Source of the DNA: Ichthyophonus hoferi
Lineage: Eukaryota > Opisthokonta > Ichthyosporea > Ichthyophonida > Ichthyophonidae
Direction: 5' to 3'
NCBI GenBank assembly: GCA_002751075.1
Contig: NAOQ01000238.1
Location: 35,144 to 76,889, forward strand
Length of the DNA stretch: 41,746 nucleotides
Part shown: positions 1-12,731 of the stretch, piece by piece
How the letters are laid out: the number at the start of each line of letters is the position of its first letter
Position numbering within the stretch: position 1 is the stretch's first letter
Notes under the pieces: generated by a model
What the model was told of the DNA's origin: nothing
The model's database searches: none
Seen by the model: the letters and a program-made list of their open reading frames with translations, nothing else
Made by a program: the position numbers and the translations under genes

Positions 1-469
1 AATCGATTCCGATTAGAATAAAATCGATTACTATTCGTTGGGCCAATAACGTCTTAATGGTGTGAATTTATATAATATGAATTAAAACAACTGGTTACTT
101 GCTCTAAGGATTAGACGCTCTTTTACAGTTTGATTGTAACTTTCTGATAATATTATTGTATACAATGGTTGAATATAAAATTGATATTTTAATATATTTA
201 ATAGTTGAGTAGGACTTACTTCTTATTTTAACTCTATATACAATATATTAACTTTGGTAGCCGATCCAATTGAAAGTGAAACTTAGATCTTTATTTAACT
301 AATTAGTCCGGTTTGGGGTTATAAGAATTGCGGGGCAGATAATTCAGGTTGACTCGCAATAATACAGTACAACGGTTCTGTACCATGATTGAGATCCTAA
401 TGCGGATAGGCGGTAAAATCTATGATATATATATTATAAATATAAAAGGAGTCTTACCTAAATGACAGA
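1..469. other. AT-rich sequence, nothing recognised
   Basis: I see no convincing ORF, RNA gene or repeat structure here. It may be part of the flank of the neighbouring retrotransposon relic. Confidence 0.4.
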
Positions 470-1440
470 TGGGAAAATATTTTCCCTTCAACCGTGCTTT
501 TGTCAACTACCTCCAAACGGTTATGACTCTTGAAATTCTCAGACTTTCTGGCCTAAAGTTCCTCCTTCAACTCCCCTTGAGTTGGTGCATCCTTTTTAAG
601 CTTTGAGGTTTGATTTTATAGTGAGAGTCTATGAATTACGCATAAGCTTACAACCTCTATGGAGATGTTTTTGATATTTTCTTGTGGTGAAAAAAAGATG
701 TAATTATTGTTAAGGACGCATCTATGCTTTCCCAGGAGAAGCTATTGTCAATTGTCATCCACTTTCGAATGATTATCTCTCTTGACCCTTTTAATCTTTT
801 TAGCCTGATAATCTTCTCTCAGCTCCCCTTGATTTGTTATATCCTTCCTAGGCTTAATCGTTGCCTTGAATTTTTGTGGGGGCTTCCTATGCTGGTGTGT
901 TAGGTTTAGTCGTTTTTGATCTCTAAGTCTACAGACTTCTGCTGGCAGAATTTTGGCATCTAGCCTGTACATTCTGTCTTTCCTTCCTGTTCCAGTCATT
1001 GCCAGTATGTTATTTCTAAATAACTTCACGGTATTATTTAGGAATACCGTTTTGATGCTTTTTCCATTTAAGGCTGGTAAAGAAATAGGTTTTCTTTTAA
1101 ATCAGGAACCAATCATATATTTTTCAAATGGATGAGTCTCCATTTCCTCAATATTAGCAGCTAGTCATATGCTGCCCATTCCTAAAATCACGTTCCTATG
1201 ACCATTTCCCCAACTTACATGCAATTTCCATGAGGTGAACGTTGCAGAATCTTCTTTTTAATTATGAAGGTGTCTTGTAACACCACTATCTGGCAAATTT
1301 TCCAATTGCTTTTTCATTCTTGATGTTCATATCACTTTCATTGATGGCAACTACGTATGAGTTATCCTCCTCTGCTATAAATCTATAGGATTTTTATTAC
1401 TTCCCGAATTGTTTAGTGGGTAGTCCTCAGCCTCAGCCAA
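470..1440 (-). mobile_element. Degraded Ty1/copia-type LTR retrotransposon relic
   Basis: Read on the minus strand, this stretch resembles the copia polyprotein from the aspartic protease region (a DSG-like triad in a copia context) into the GAG-pre-integrase region, including a recognisable G-R-K-D-x-x-Y-R-L-D block. It is an old, broken fossil with several interruptions. No LTRs or flanking target-site duplications were recognised. The boundaries are approximate. Confidence 0.5.
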
Positions 1441-1488
1441 CCAAGAAGCCGTATCTCATTTATGATATGTAATTTTATAATACCAAGT

Positions 1489-1556
1489 GTTGCAAGACCG
1501 TTAACTCCGATTGGCCAAATTATTTGTTCATTCGGGGTTAACGGTCTTGTAACAAC
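1489..1556. repeat. Foldback inverted repeat (about 22-bp arms)
   Basis: The left arm (1489-1510) and right arm (1531-1556) are near-perfect inverted complements around the core AAGACCGTTAAC / GTTAACGGTCTT, separated by about 20 bp. The right arm ends in GGTCTTGTAACAA. That word closely matches the ends of other repeats at 24528-24552 and, inverted, at 27420-27445. A short MITE-like foldback or a pair of terminal repeats is the likeliest explanation. Confidence 0.6.
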
Positions 1557-2207
1557 ATATATAATATGCATACATTCATACACACGTGCTTTGGCCTACA
1601 CCGATCTCAGCACTTTAGGGCCGAATCGCAGGGATTAGATTTAGTCCCACATATTAGCAGGTTAATTTGAATTTCCCGCCCAAATATATCGTCATTTAAA
1701 CATAATTTGGATATATAGGGCTAAACCTTAGCCTACATTCCAGTGAGATAGAAAATTGTTTCCAGGTTTATATCTGGTATGATGTAATATTATTTATTAA
1801 CAAATTAATTGATACTTAAATTAGATATTGAAGCTTTAATATATTCGTGTGTAATTTACATATTTATACGGGTATTATATACTGTACCAGATACCATATT
1901 GAAATTTAATTTGTGTTCGTGCTCAGGAATGTACCGATTGCAATAGGAATGCGACCAGATAAAATCAACTTTTTCCACGGGAGGGGATGTAAACCAAACC
2001 AAAATACATGTATGGTTTGTTGTTGCTTCTCTCATTCTTTTGCGATCACTAGTCTAAACCAAACAGTCGCATCTATAATCTAGTACTTAGACTGTTGTGT
2101 TTTTACGATTTGTCTTAATTAGGCATTTTCAGCATCCAAACCGCAAAATCCCCCTACAATTTGTTTTGCAAAGTGTTCTTTAAGGCTTATTGGACAGAGA
2201 GGAAATA
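1557..2207. promoter_or_regulatory. Upstream region of the LST2-like gene
   Basis: This AT-rich sequence lies between the foldback and the first ATG of the LST2-like gene and presumably holds its promoter and 5' UTR. No clear TATA box or other specific motif was identified. Confidence 0.3.
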
Positions 2208-5200
2208 ATGACGCAGAAGGCAACATCTTCGTCACCCCGCTCTGTCTCCCCACTCAAAAGGGCCGGCTCTTTCTTAAAATCATCGTTTGAAAATATTTTT
2301 GCCGCTCGATCTGAAGTAAGCAGTAATGTTGAAGTCCAAATGGCGTGTATATGTGTACGCGTGGGTGTATAATTTAAGTATTCATTAATATTTATGACAT
2401 TATGGTCCTTGTGAAATTTGTTGTGTTTGGATGCGCATAAAAGTTGTGTGTATAACGTGTACCTAAGCAGTTTTTGCCGCATGCCCTGCCCTATATAGTC
2501 AAATTATCCATATGATTTAACTTGGAACAATGCAGCACTATCTTGATCATTACCAGTACTAAAAAAATTCTTATGCTACTTTCCAAGCAGCTTGATGGAC
2601 GTTTATACGTTTATATGACATTATCAGCTGCTTTTGTCTTTCATTTCCTTTTTTATTTATTTGTTATTCTCTATACCATGATGTATTAACTTCTGGCCTA
2701 CACATACACATACAAACTTACAATACTGCCTATCTCCGGACAACCAAGACGTGCACGTGAAAAATAATAACATATTCTTCTAATAGAAAGAAGAAAAGAC
2801 CCCTTTGTCCAATTTCTTTACCGCTACATGCCATCTTAAGCGAGCTGTACGTCAATTAGAATCGGCCAGTGTGGAAAATGAGCAACTCATTGCCATGGAA
2901 CGGCTGCATGCTTGCCAGGCAGGTATGTGACTATATTTAATATTACATAATATATATATGTTAATATTTTACTTACAATAAAGAAACGTTTTATGTATGA
3001 GTCATGTACAAACCCATGCCTATTTTCTGCAAGTTTATGCTAATTAGTTTTAATTAATTACAAAATTACTGTGACATAGACCATCGGATTCATATAGCTT
3101 AATATTAACCGCCAAATTTAAATGGCCCTAACTTATAAATAAAATATTTATATCATATTAAATGATAAGGAATGATTAATTCAGATAAAACTTGCTTACT
3201 AGCTTTATTTCCATAACGGTTTCTTCTTCCTTTCTTTCAAAGAAAGAAACTCCCTTTATGTGACTACATCTGTAGATACACGTTCTGCATTGAACTCCAG
3301 ATAAAATGACTCGACCAAATGAAAAATAATTACTCAAATCTACATTTTTATGTTTAATCGAAACCCGTGGATAATTAATTATCCATTTACCAAGTTGTCG
3401 GATTGGCATAATTTTATACACTTCCATGTATATATAAAAATATAGTTATACAATATCTCGAAGCCAAAGTAAAAACAAATACTGAGAAACACTGGCTTTA
3501 TATTTCTACTCTTTAAACTTAGCTACCAAAATGACGGGTTAACAAACGTTTTTGCATTATTTTAGTCTTTCCTCCCACAGCACATTATTTCCAAAATACA
3601 AAGTTTTGTGAAGCCAATAACTACCTAATGTTTTGCCGTTTTAATGCATAATCAGTGTAGTGCTTTGTAGTTTCATATTAGTTTGTCTTAGCCAGTATGG
3701 CCCAAATTATATCACAGCACCTAAAACATTTTTATAAAGTTAAATAGCACTTACGACTATTCCCAATTTGTTTTTGCACTTAGTCATTGCTATCTAGTTA
3801 CTGATTAAGATGGTGGACATAATTTATTATAAGGATTTATGACCTATTTAAACACTAAGCTATAATTATTTTTGTATATCTTATCAAGGCAGCATTTAAA
3901 TTAAAAGCCATATAAGTAATAAAAATTAAATTTCCTTAAGTATATATGTGAAGGGAATTTTATTTTTCTCAAAAAACAGTACCCGATATAGATTAGGTTA
4001 TTCCCTTACTGCCAGGCCCGTATTATTTACTTTTACACATTTAGGATTGAAATACCGGATGCTATATTTGCACTTCCTTATGAAGATAATATATAATAGA
4101 TACATAGAAGTAATAGAGCTCAACTCAAATACCCAATAGTAGAAAAATATATATCTACATATACAGTGCTCTTATCAATATCTATAACAAAAACGCCAGC
4201 AATGCCATCTAATATTATCATAGCTAATAACAGTCATAATAGGACAGCTACAACCCCCACAATACCAAGAGTGAAAAATATAACAATCATAACAATTGTT
4301 CCGAATATTAATTTTATAATTACTATTCCAAGCATACCAGCAATGAAGGAAAACAAGTGCAGTTTAAAAAATAATTAATATAACTCATTGTGTAGTGCAG
4401 TCACGCGTTTTATCCAGTATCTCCATACAATATTCACTCTCTGACTACCATAAACACCTTATTCTATAATGATTGGCACATACAAATTTCCCCCAATTTT
4501 GGTGCTTAATTATGTATACTGTTGCACCAGTTCTCAATCAATTTTTTTCTTATATCTTCACACACACCCGCTGAACCACATGCATCATACCCCGCCATTC
4601 TCAATTAATGATCTTTTTACAACGTATACATGTATGCACAGATGTCCTCCATGTACTAGAAACTGTGTATGCAGATGTGAATGATCCCAGGCAAAGCCGT
4701 GAGTATAGATTAAAATTTCCTAATGAAGTGCAGGACGAACTACAGGTGAACTTCTGGGGTGGGTGGTGGCTGTGATATCTACCAAATCAGTGGTGTTTTG
4801 CATTTACTTCACTATATATCACATATCCATATATTCATTATACTCAATATATATATGAATATTTATATACTGTATCACTTAAAGTATCCTCGTCCTATAG
4901 CTGGTCACCTTTATATACATACATCTGTAGATGTAAATAGCCAGATTCATGCACATATATAGTTATGTTATTATCTCTCATATCCACAAACATATCTATC
5001 TAAAATAAAACCAAAAAGAGTCAAAAACCGCACAGACACATAAAATCTTATTTACGTATAGATGCTCAAGATCTACTTCCCCGCTTAATCTGAATTTTTT
5101 GTGGTTTTCTCTTTTTCGTGTACAAATATACATACACGTTTTTCAAGGTATCTGATATTGGAAGAGTGTACTCGGCTTTGTTTTTAACATCCATAGTCTA

Positions 5201-8200
5201 GTGGTTAAAAATAGGTCTATTTGATTATTATTATGCATTCTTTTATTTATTTTTTACCAATTATACGTACACCTCTTCTCCGACGTAAAGATGTTTTATT
5301 TCTGTTAAGAGATTATAATTCTAAAATACATTTTCCAACGGAAGTATATATTGCGTGTCCCTATTACCACAAAAAATATTGATAAAGTTTTGATCATAAT
5401 ATGTAGTCCAAGGAGGGTTGGATAATACAGTCAACGTTAGTTTACAGTTAGCCTACTCGCAAAGGAAATCTCGCCTTCAATAAGTAATGTCACAAAAATT
5501 ATAATTATACTTGTATTATTATATTATGCACAACCAAGAGTACAGTCAGGTTCTTTATTATTTTCATTAATTCATCACAAGCCAGGCAATCTGAGCGAGG
5601 AGTTCCGATGTATGTAACATTTTTTAAAATCCTTTTAGTAATGTGATTTCTCTCCTCAACCCGTATATATCATACTTGCATTTGGAAATGCGTTTTTTAA
5701 AAAACATGCCTTTGCTCACACTAACACTAACATATCTGCTCCCATCCTGGTCACTCTATTATGCAGAAACATTGTTGTTTGCGGCCGAGGTTGGTATCTA
5801 TTTATCATTAATCTCCAAGTAGCACGCACTCATCTTTGTTATAGTCATATATATGCTATACCTAGACACAACATTAATTAAGGAAATTTTCAAATTCAAT
5901 CGTAGACATACAAGTTCTGTAAATATTTTTTTGTAAATACGTTCACATACAAACTTTATCAAACACATCAACCACGTGCTCACCATATACTCACACACTC
6001 TTGGCTCTAGGGTTCAGGGATAAAAGTTTTGAATTCCCATAGATCTATCCTCTAATTGGATAGATTATTTTGTACTCTCCAATTAATGTTCCATTTCTCG
6101 ATAGGTTGTCATTAGGTAGATTTATTCCCATGTTTATTTACTCGTTTCCCATTGGTTAGCAATTTGTATAATAGCATTATTTAAAATTAATACAAAAATG
6201 GGAAATAAACGACATTTAAGCACGCCCAATAAACACGGATTGAAACATTTATGCGCCAATAGGATGTATTTGGCAGATAAAATACGGATAAAGTAGATTA
6301 AACTGGCTACGGGATCCGTTGTGTTACACAACAGGCGAAAATAATTAAATTCCACATATTCCATCATATCACGAATTTGATTTTCTTTTTTCTTCTTCTT
6401 TTACTTCGTTTAAAATACTCAAATTCTCAACCTTTATGTACCAAATAAATTTATTTATGGGGTTTCATTGTAATACTATTACATATTTCTATATCAGACG
6501 ATAAAATCACAATTGAAAGTAAATTTTTATGACGCATATTACTGCAGAATCTACACCTTCTATCTCACCCACCCATCCACAAATATTATCATCTGCAAAC
6601 ACTTACAACGCCTTCAATACTTTATTTATTTACTTATTTAACTTTGTTAAATATGACCAGTCTTAAATTCTCTGCTTGTAATAATCGGCTGCCACCTTAA
6701 ACTTATGCAAGATAATTACTGTAAAGGCTGAGATCGACAGTTTTTTGATTTATTCCCCCATGGAATCACGTTCATATTCTTGCAGTTATGTTATCATTCA
6801 TACTAGCATCTATACATATATTGCATCACCTACCTTACACATTAACACATACAGATACAAACCTTTATTTCATGCCATGTGTATAGATAGTAACAGCGCT
6901 TCACTAAAAGCTCGTTATAGTAGAGAATATTTTCCCCTCTCCATCTTCTCTTCCAACATTAACCTCTGTATACTACACAAGTATACGCATAAACCTAAAT
7001 GAGAACTACATATTCAAATGTTAACGCACATAGTTGATTGCTGACGGAAGAGTCCTGGATGGACGGAGACGGGCAACAAAGGTGCTTCTTCCTGCCGCAC
7101 ATCAGCTTTGCGAAGCCTTTGAAACAATCAACACAGTATTACGGGCTCAAGTATGTATATATATATATTCGGTTTTATATTTGTGCATATAGATGTTTTG
7201 ATGCGTATATATAGTTTAATAAATATGGGGATGTATATACGTTTGCGTTTGTATAGATTATATTCATACGTGTATATATATAAGTGCAATAAAGAATATA
7301 GATCAAAAATATAATCCTATTTAGGAGTCTTTATTAGAGGTAGTAAAGGCCCATATATAATATAACCGTATAGATCACTTACCAAGTATGGTGTATAGAC
7401 AACTAGAAACATCGCTTTTTTTTATCAATCATTCTTACTTAACACCTCATACTTATGTTCCATTTTTGTCAGCCTCTTCATATTTTACAGGCAATTTCTC
7501 TTTCAGATTTTACTTTCAGTTTTTGAATTTGTGTGGGTTGTGTAGGAATTCTACAAACTACGTACACTTGTATAGGTAGTCATAAACTTACAAACCATAA
7601 ACTAATTGGCATAGATCTTACTGGCTTTTGCTCAATTCTTCTAGCTTAGTTTACCAAAGGAAATTTAATCAAACCATCCTATCCATAAAGTGTAATTATT
7701 CAATATAACACCTTTTAACCTATTAACCTATTAGGCAATATTAGCGTAGGCTGATGAACATACATAAACATAATGCTTCTGTATTAGTAGGCTGCTTATC
7801 TTGTTCAATTGACACTCCATCCGCATATATGCCTTTCCAACTACCTTTAAAACCCTTCTATGACGTCTAGGCCCGAAAGGATGCTAGTAGTTATCCGTTC
7901 AAAGTGCGAAGTTGCCTTAATTATTTTGACAAAGCCTGGACCACCTTTGAAAACCTGTACGTGCAGGTGATAGTGCCCTGTGTATCAACCGAAGAATACG
8001 AACAGCAACAAGAAATGACTGTATTGTTTAGTGAAGGGGTTATCAGAGGGCTAAAGGCCAAGACTATCACACAGGTAAATGGTAAATGGTAAATGGTAAA
8101 TGGTAAATAGTAAATGGGATTTGATAATTTAATTATTTTGTTGTTAGTACGCAGTGATTGGTGATTGTTATTGCTGGCATGACTTTATCTGTGATAGCAT

Positions 8201-11200
8201 ATACCACGAGTAGCCAATTGATTAATGTATTGCATTTTAAACAACCAACCTACATACACTTTAGTTCTGTTATATATACAATGTCATGAGGTCTGGAATG
8301 TTTCAATGTGGTAAGGTAAAGGTGTATGTGCATAGCTCTACAGATAGTATTAGTTAATAACAATCACATTACCATTTACATGTTAAAGGTCATATCTGGC
8401 CTATAACCGCCTCATTTTACATATAGCTCTGCCCTTGCCCTATGTGTAGTTTTCTTTCCCATTAATCTAACTACTATGGTTTTAAAAAGACTAAAAGGCT
8501 TAAGGCTGGTGGCTGACAGTAAGGGGCTGTGATTGAATTGCATGCATACATACATACATACATACCTACATATGTAGGAGATGATTGACGAATGCGAACC
8601 TCAAGTGATGTTTGCCATCCCCCGTCTAGCTATTATGACTGGCCTCCTACTGAATACTGATACACTAGAGGCCTACAAGTGGTTGAGTAGCGATGGTATG
8701 TATATACGTGTGTGTTTGTATGTTTGTATGTACGCTATCCTCTCATGCATATGCCCATACATATACATATACACATACAAGACCTATACCTATACCTATA
8801 CATACACATACACATATACATATACATATACATATTCCTATATATATACATATACACATACATATAACTATACATATACATATACATACACATATAAATA
8901 TACATATACCTATACATATACATATACATATAAATATACATACCTATACATATATATATACATATACATATACATATTATGATTTTACATATGCTGATAA
9001 CCAAACACATACCCAAAGACACTAACATGCAATGACATTTCCCCACACACTCAATCTTATATTACTCTCCTATATAGTAAGCGAACTCAGGGAAATGCGC
9101 GATAGTCTCCGCCAATTAACTGACAAAAATGTGTATATTCTCGAGAAGGCATTGGTTGAGGGGATAGCTGAGGATTTAGTAAGTGATGTGATTGGCTAGT
9201 TGCATATGCAAAAAGGACATGCTATGAGATTATGACCATCCTACAGTTAGCACTATGCAAAGGAACATATGTAGACATATGAGATTAGCCTAGTATCTAT
9301 ATATTAAATGTATTATTTACCTATGCCCATCTTTGCTTAAGTACAAATAGCTGCTTAACTCTACTTGTGTAGGCATGCATTTTTATGCATCTATGCTTAT
9401 ACATATGTCTACCTACATACACACACACATACATATATATATATACAAACATTCATACATACATAAATACATACATATATACAAACATACATACATGCAT
9501 ATATACATACATACATACATACATATCTATATATATATACAAACATTCATACATACATATATATATACAAACATACATACATGCATATATACATACTATA
9601 TACATACATACATACATACATACATACATACATACTTACTTACTTACTTGCTTACCTAAACATTTAATCAACACCCCCTTACCTTCCTAATAGCGGTGCC
9701 AGGACCCCAATGTCTATCGTTTGTTTCGAGCCATCTCTGCCCTATCAGATGGCATGCAGCAAGGAAAAAACAGCAGAAAATTCCGAGCAATTATGTGGTA
9801 ATGAACCTACTATGTCAAACAATTTTAATTATTAACGCATTGACCCCTCTGGCTGCTATGGGCTACTTGAGTTGCTTTAATATTGATCATCAATTGGCTG
9901 GTTCAAATTTAAACTTTTGAATCTTTTGGCTGCATATTCATTTCCATATATATATAGTTTCTATCTATTGCATATACATACATGCAACCCTCCGCCCATA
10001 TAATCTCACACGTCGTTTATCATATTATAGTGTTCTATTGACTTCCAATACACTATATTTTCTTTCTTTATTATCTCTCTATTTGTAATTCTCCCCGTAA
10101 CACCACTTAACCGGCCTTGTGCTGTTCTTGTCACTAACTACAGATATCTCGTTACTTACCTCTACTTTTTACTATCAGATTCCCTCTCCTCCGCTTATAA
10201 AATACGTTCTAACCAACTACTATCTCCACAGTACCCTATTCAAAATGTATGAAGACCACCCCTTATTGGACAGCCATTATGACAGCGACCATGCGATAGG
10301 TCAATATAATCAATATGAAACAGCAATTAACAAATCAGTTACAGAAGGAAATACGGATACGGCCATCGAGAGAACATGCCATGAACGGAGGCTTAGCACA
10401 TCGTCGGTTAGTATTTTTATTTCTTATACAGTTGTTTCTTTGTTTCTTCGCAATCTATGCTCTAAATATATTTTATACACTTGTCTACTTCTCTTTTGTT
10501 GTCTGTGTTATTTTTTACACCTCTCTCATTGTCTGCTACATCTGCGTTGAAATTTTTCTTTTGTTGAAGTTTTTCTTTTTCTTTTTCTCCCTAAAACTCT
10601 CTCTCTCTCTCTCTTATTTAGTTTTTATTTTGTTTATCTATTCTATCTCTCCCTGTTTCTGCACTCTTTTCCTATCCTAGCATTCTTACCTTTTGAACTA
10701 TTTATACTTCTCTCCTTTACATTATAATTTTATACCTATATACCTATATACATATCTACTTATATACTTATATACCTATATATATATGTTCTATATACCT
10801 ATATATATACTAACATAGGACTACAAACTACAAACCACAGCATCATACTGATTTCGAAGAGCTTACCCGGTCATTAATGAGTATGTTTGCAGCCATCACC
10901 ATCACCCTCCCTTTTCTCTCATAAATATCTCATCTTGACATTATTTCTCAACCTTAACTATAAATATATATGTTCTTCTCTATGTCTATCTATTATCTAT
11001 ATCTGCGTAGTACTCACCCATACATGACTTGTACACCCGTATTGCCAAAGATTGATATATATATCTATCTTTTCACACCATCTTACTCTGTAAACAAACA
11101 ATAAACTCCCACTTTGGTCCTTGACCTAACTGATGCATGATCATTGCCCAATCGTAGAGCATAGTGAAGAAACCAAAAAAGCAAGCATTGAGCTATCCAA

Positions 11201-12698
11201 TGGGGCTTCAAGAGAACAGCAAGAAAATATAACAATTGGTCAGAGACGAAGGGCAACTGTAGGCCCCAGCCTATTGGGTATCTCTGGTATTACAGTCTCC
11301 AGGCTAGGTAAATCACCAATAGAATGCTTGTTTTGGACAGGACAGGAGACCGTGTTGACTGGTTAGTTACAGTCTATCTATTACTACAACCAATGTTATG
11401 TTAGTCACATCCTAAGAGGCTATAAATAGCATTCAGTGAGCCATAGATCTAGCCCTGATCACTGTACTAATGTAAGATTCTCTTATCACTCCCAAACACT
11501 TACCAGCTTCTCCCCTCTCCCTTTCCTTCTCCCTATCCCTCTCAAACCCCTCTCTCCCTGTACACACACTTGCAATACAGGACTATGTAGTGTAGAAAGT
11601 TCGGCCGTACCTAGCCCCAATATCAACCCATCCCCCTCCCCCCACGGTTCCATGAACCCCTCATTTACCTTTGGGGTGGATACCATCCCTATCTTCACCA
11701 CTACGGTCAGTTCCAATCCTAGCCCTAAGCCAATAACCAGGTGTTCTTCATGGCCGCCTAATTTGGAAGCCAATGAGGCCATAGCAACAGAAACTGAGGA
11801 GAACAGCCCAATGATAAAGAAGAATGCGGAGAAACGACTAGGCTCTCAATCATCCACCCCTATAATGCTGTACGACCCATTACTATCAACCCCACCCTCA
11901 CCCTCATACTCACTTTCTCTTATTCTCCCTGGTAGTAGCCATTTGTTGCCTCTCCTTTCCTTCCCGTAGTAGCTCTATTTTGCGAACACCATATATTTTA
12001 TTACCACATCTCCTTAATTGTCTCCACTTTAGTTCAAGTATATCCTTCTGTATATACAAGTATTGTTTTACACTTTCCCAAAAGCATCTAGTCCGTGTAG
12101 CTAGCGCTATATTTGATTAATTAACTAATTAGTTTCCGAGAATCGGGTAAGTAGAAGTGAGGGCTCCTATTGGACCAAATGTTTACAGTGTATGAAAAGG
12201 AATTCTAACTGATGATTGGTTTCTATTCAGGACTTTGCCTGCAATTGTAACGACGCCCTGTACCCCCCACTAACCAATAACCACTAAGAATAAGAACGTA
12301 GCCAAGTATGATTGGTCATGGGTAGCACTCTATAACCTTATATAGTCTTACCTATTTATATCACCTGCCCTGTCTATACATGCTTCCGCCATTTGTACCC
12401 TCTTTCACAATGATTGGACGATCTACAATCTAAGGAGATAACCATCAAACCTGTGACCTAATATGCTTTGTAGCATTTTCCCATATCTATTTGCATACTA
12501 TAGCATACCATATATAGAGACTAGGCCTATATACCTCCAGCCTTATACTAACAGATTCCATATTTTCGAACACTTTTAAAACAATATAAAAAGAGGTCAC
12601 TTGGTTTCCCCCTTCTAAACCTATCTGGATCCATCCAATTAGGAGTCACTATCATGTGGAAAGTCCATTATAATTGGTATATACAGCCATGACACATG

Positions 12699-12731
<33 letters not shown>

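Noticed and set aside
4166-4378. 70-codon plus-strand ORF in LST2-like intron 2
   Set aside because: Ile/Thr/Asn-rich low-complexity content with no homology, and flanking exons join without it.
5190-5240. tRNA-like TAGTCTAGTGGTTA word
   Set aside because: Box-A-like only. No B box or cloverleaf follows.
8581-9046. ORFs of 103-133 codons on both strands
   Set aside because: Apart from the exon at 8578-8695, they are translations of the TATACA microsatellite (Tyr-Thr, His-Ile or Met-Tyr repeats).
9375-9690. ORFs of 94 and 101 codons
   Set aside because: Produced by the CATA microsatellite. No non-repeat protein content.
11436-11969. Start of the 177-codon ORF upstream of 11581 as coding
   Set aside because: A consensus acceptor at 11580 in the right phase shows that only 11581-11931 is exon. 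The upstream part is intron.
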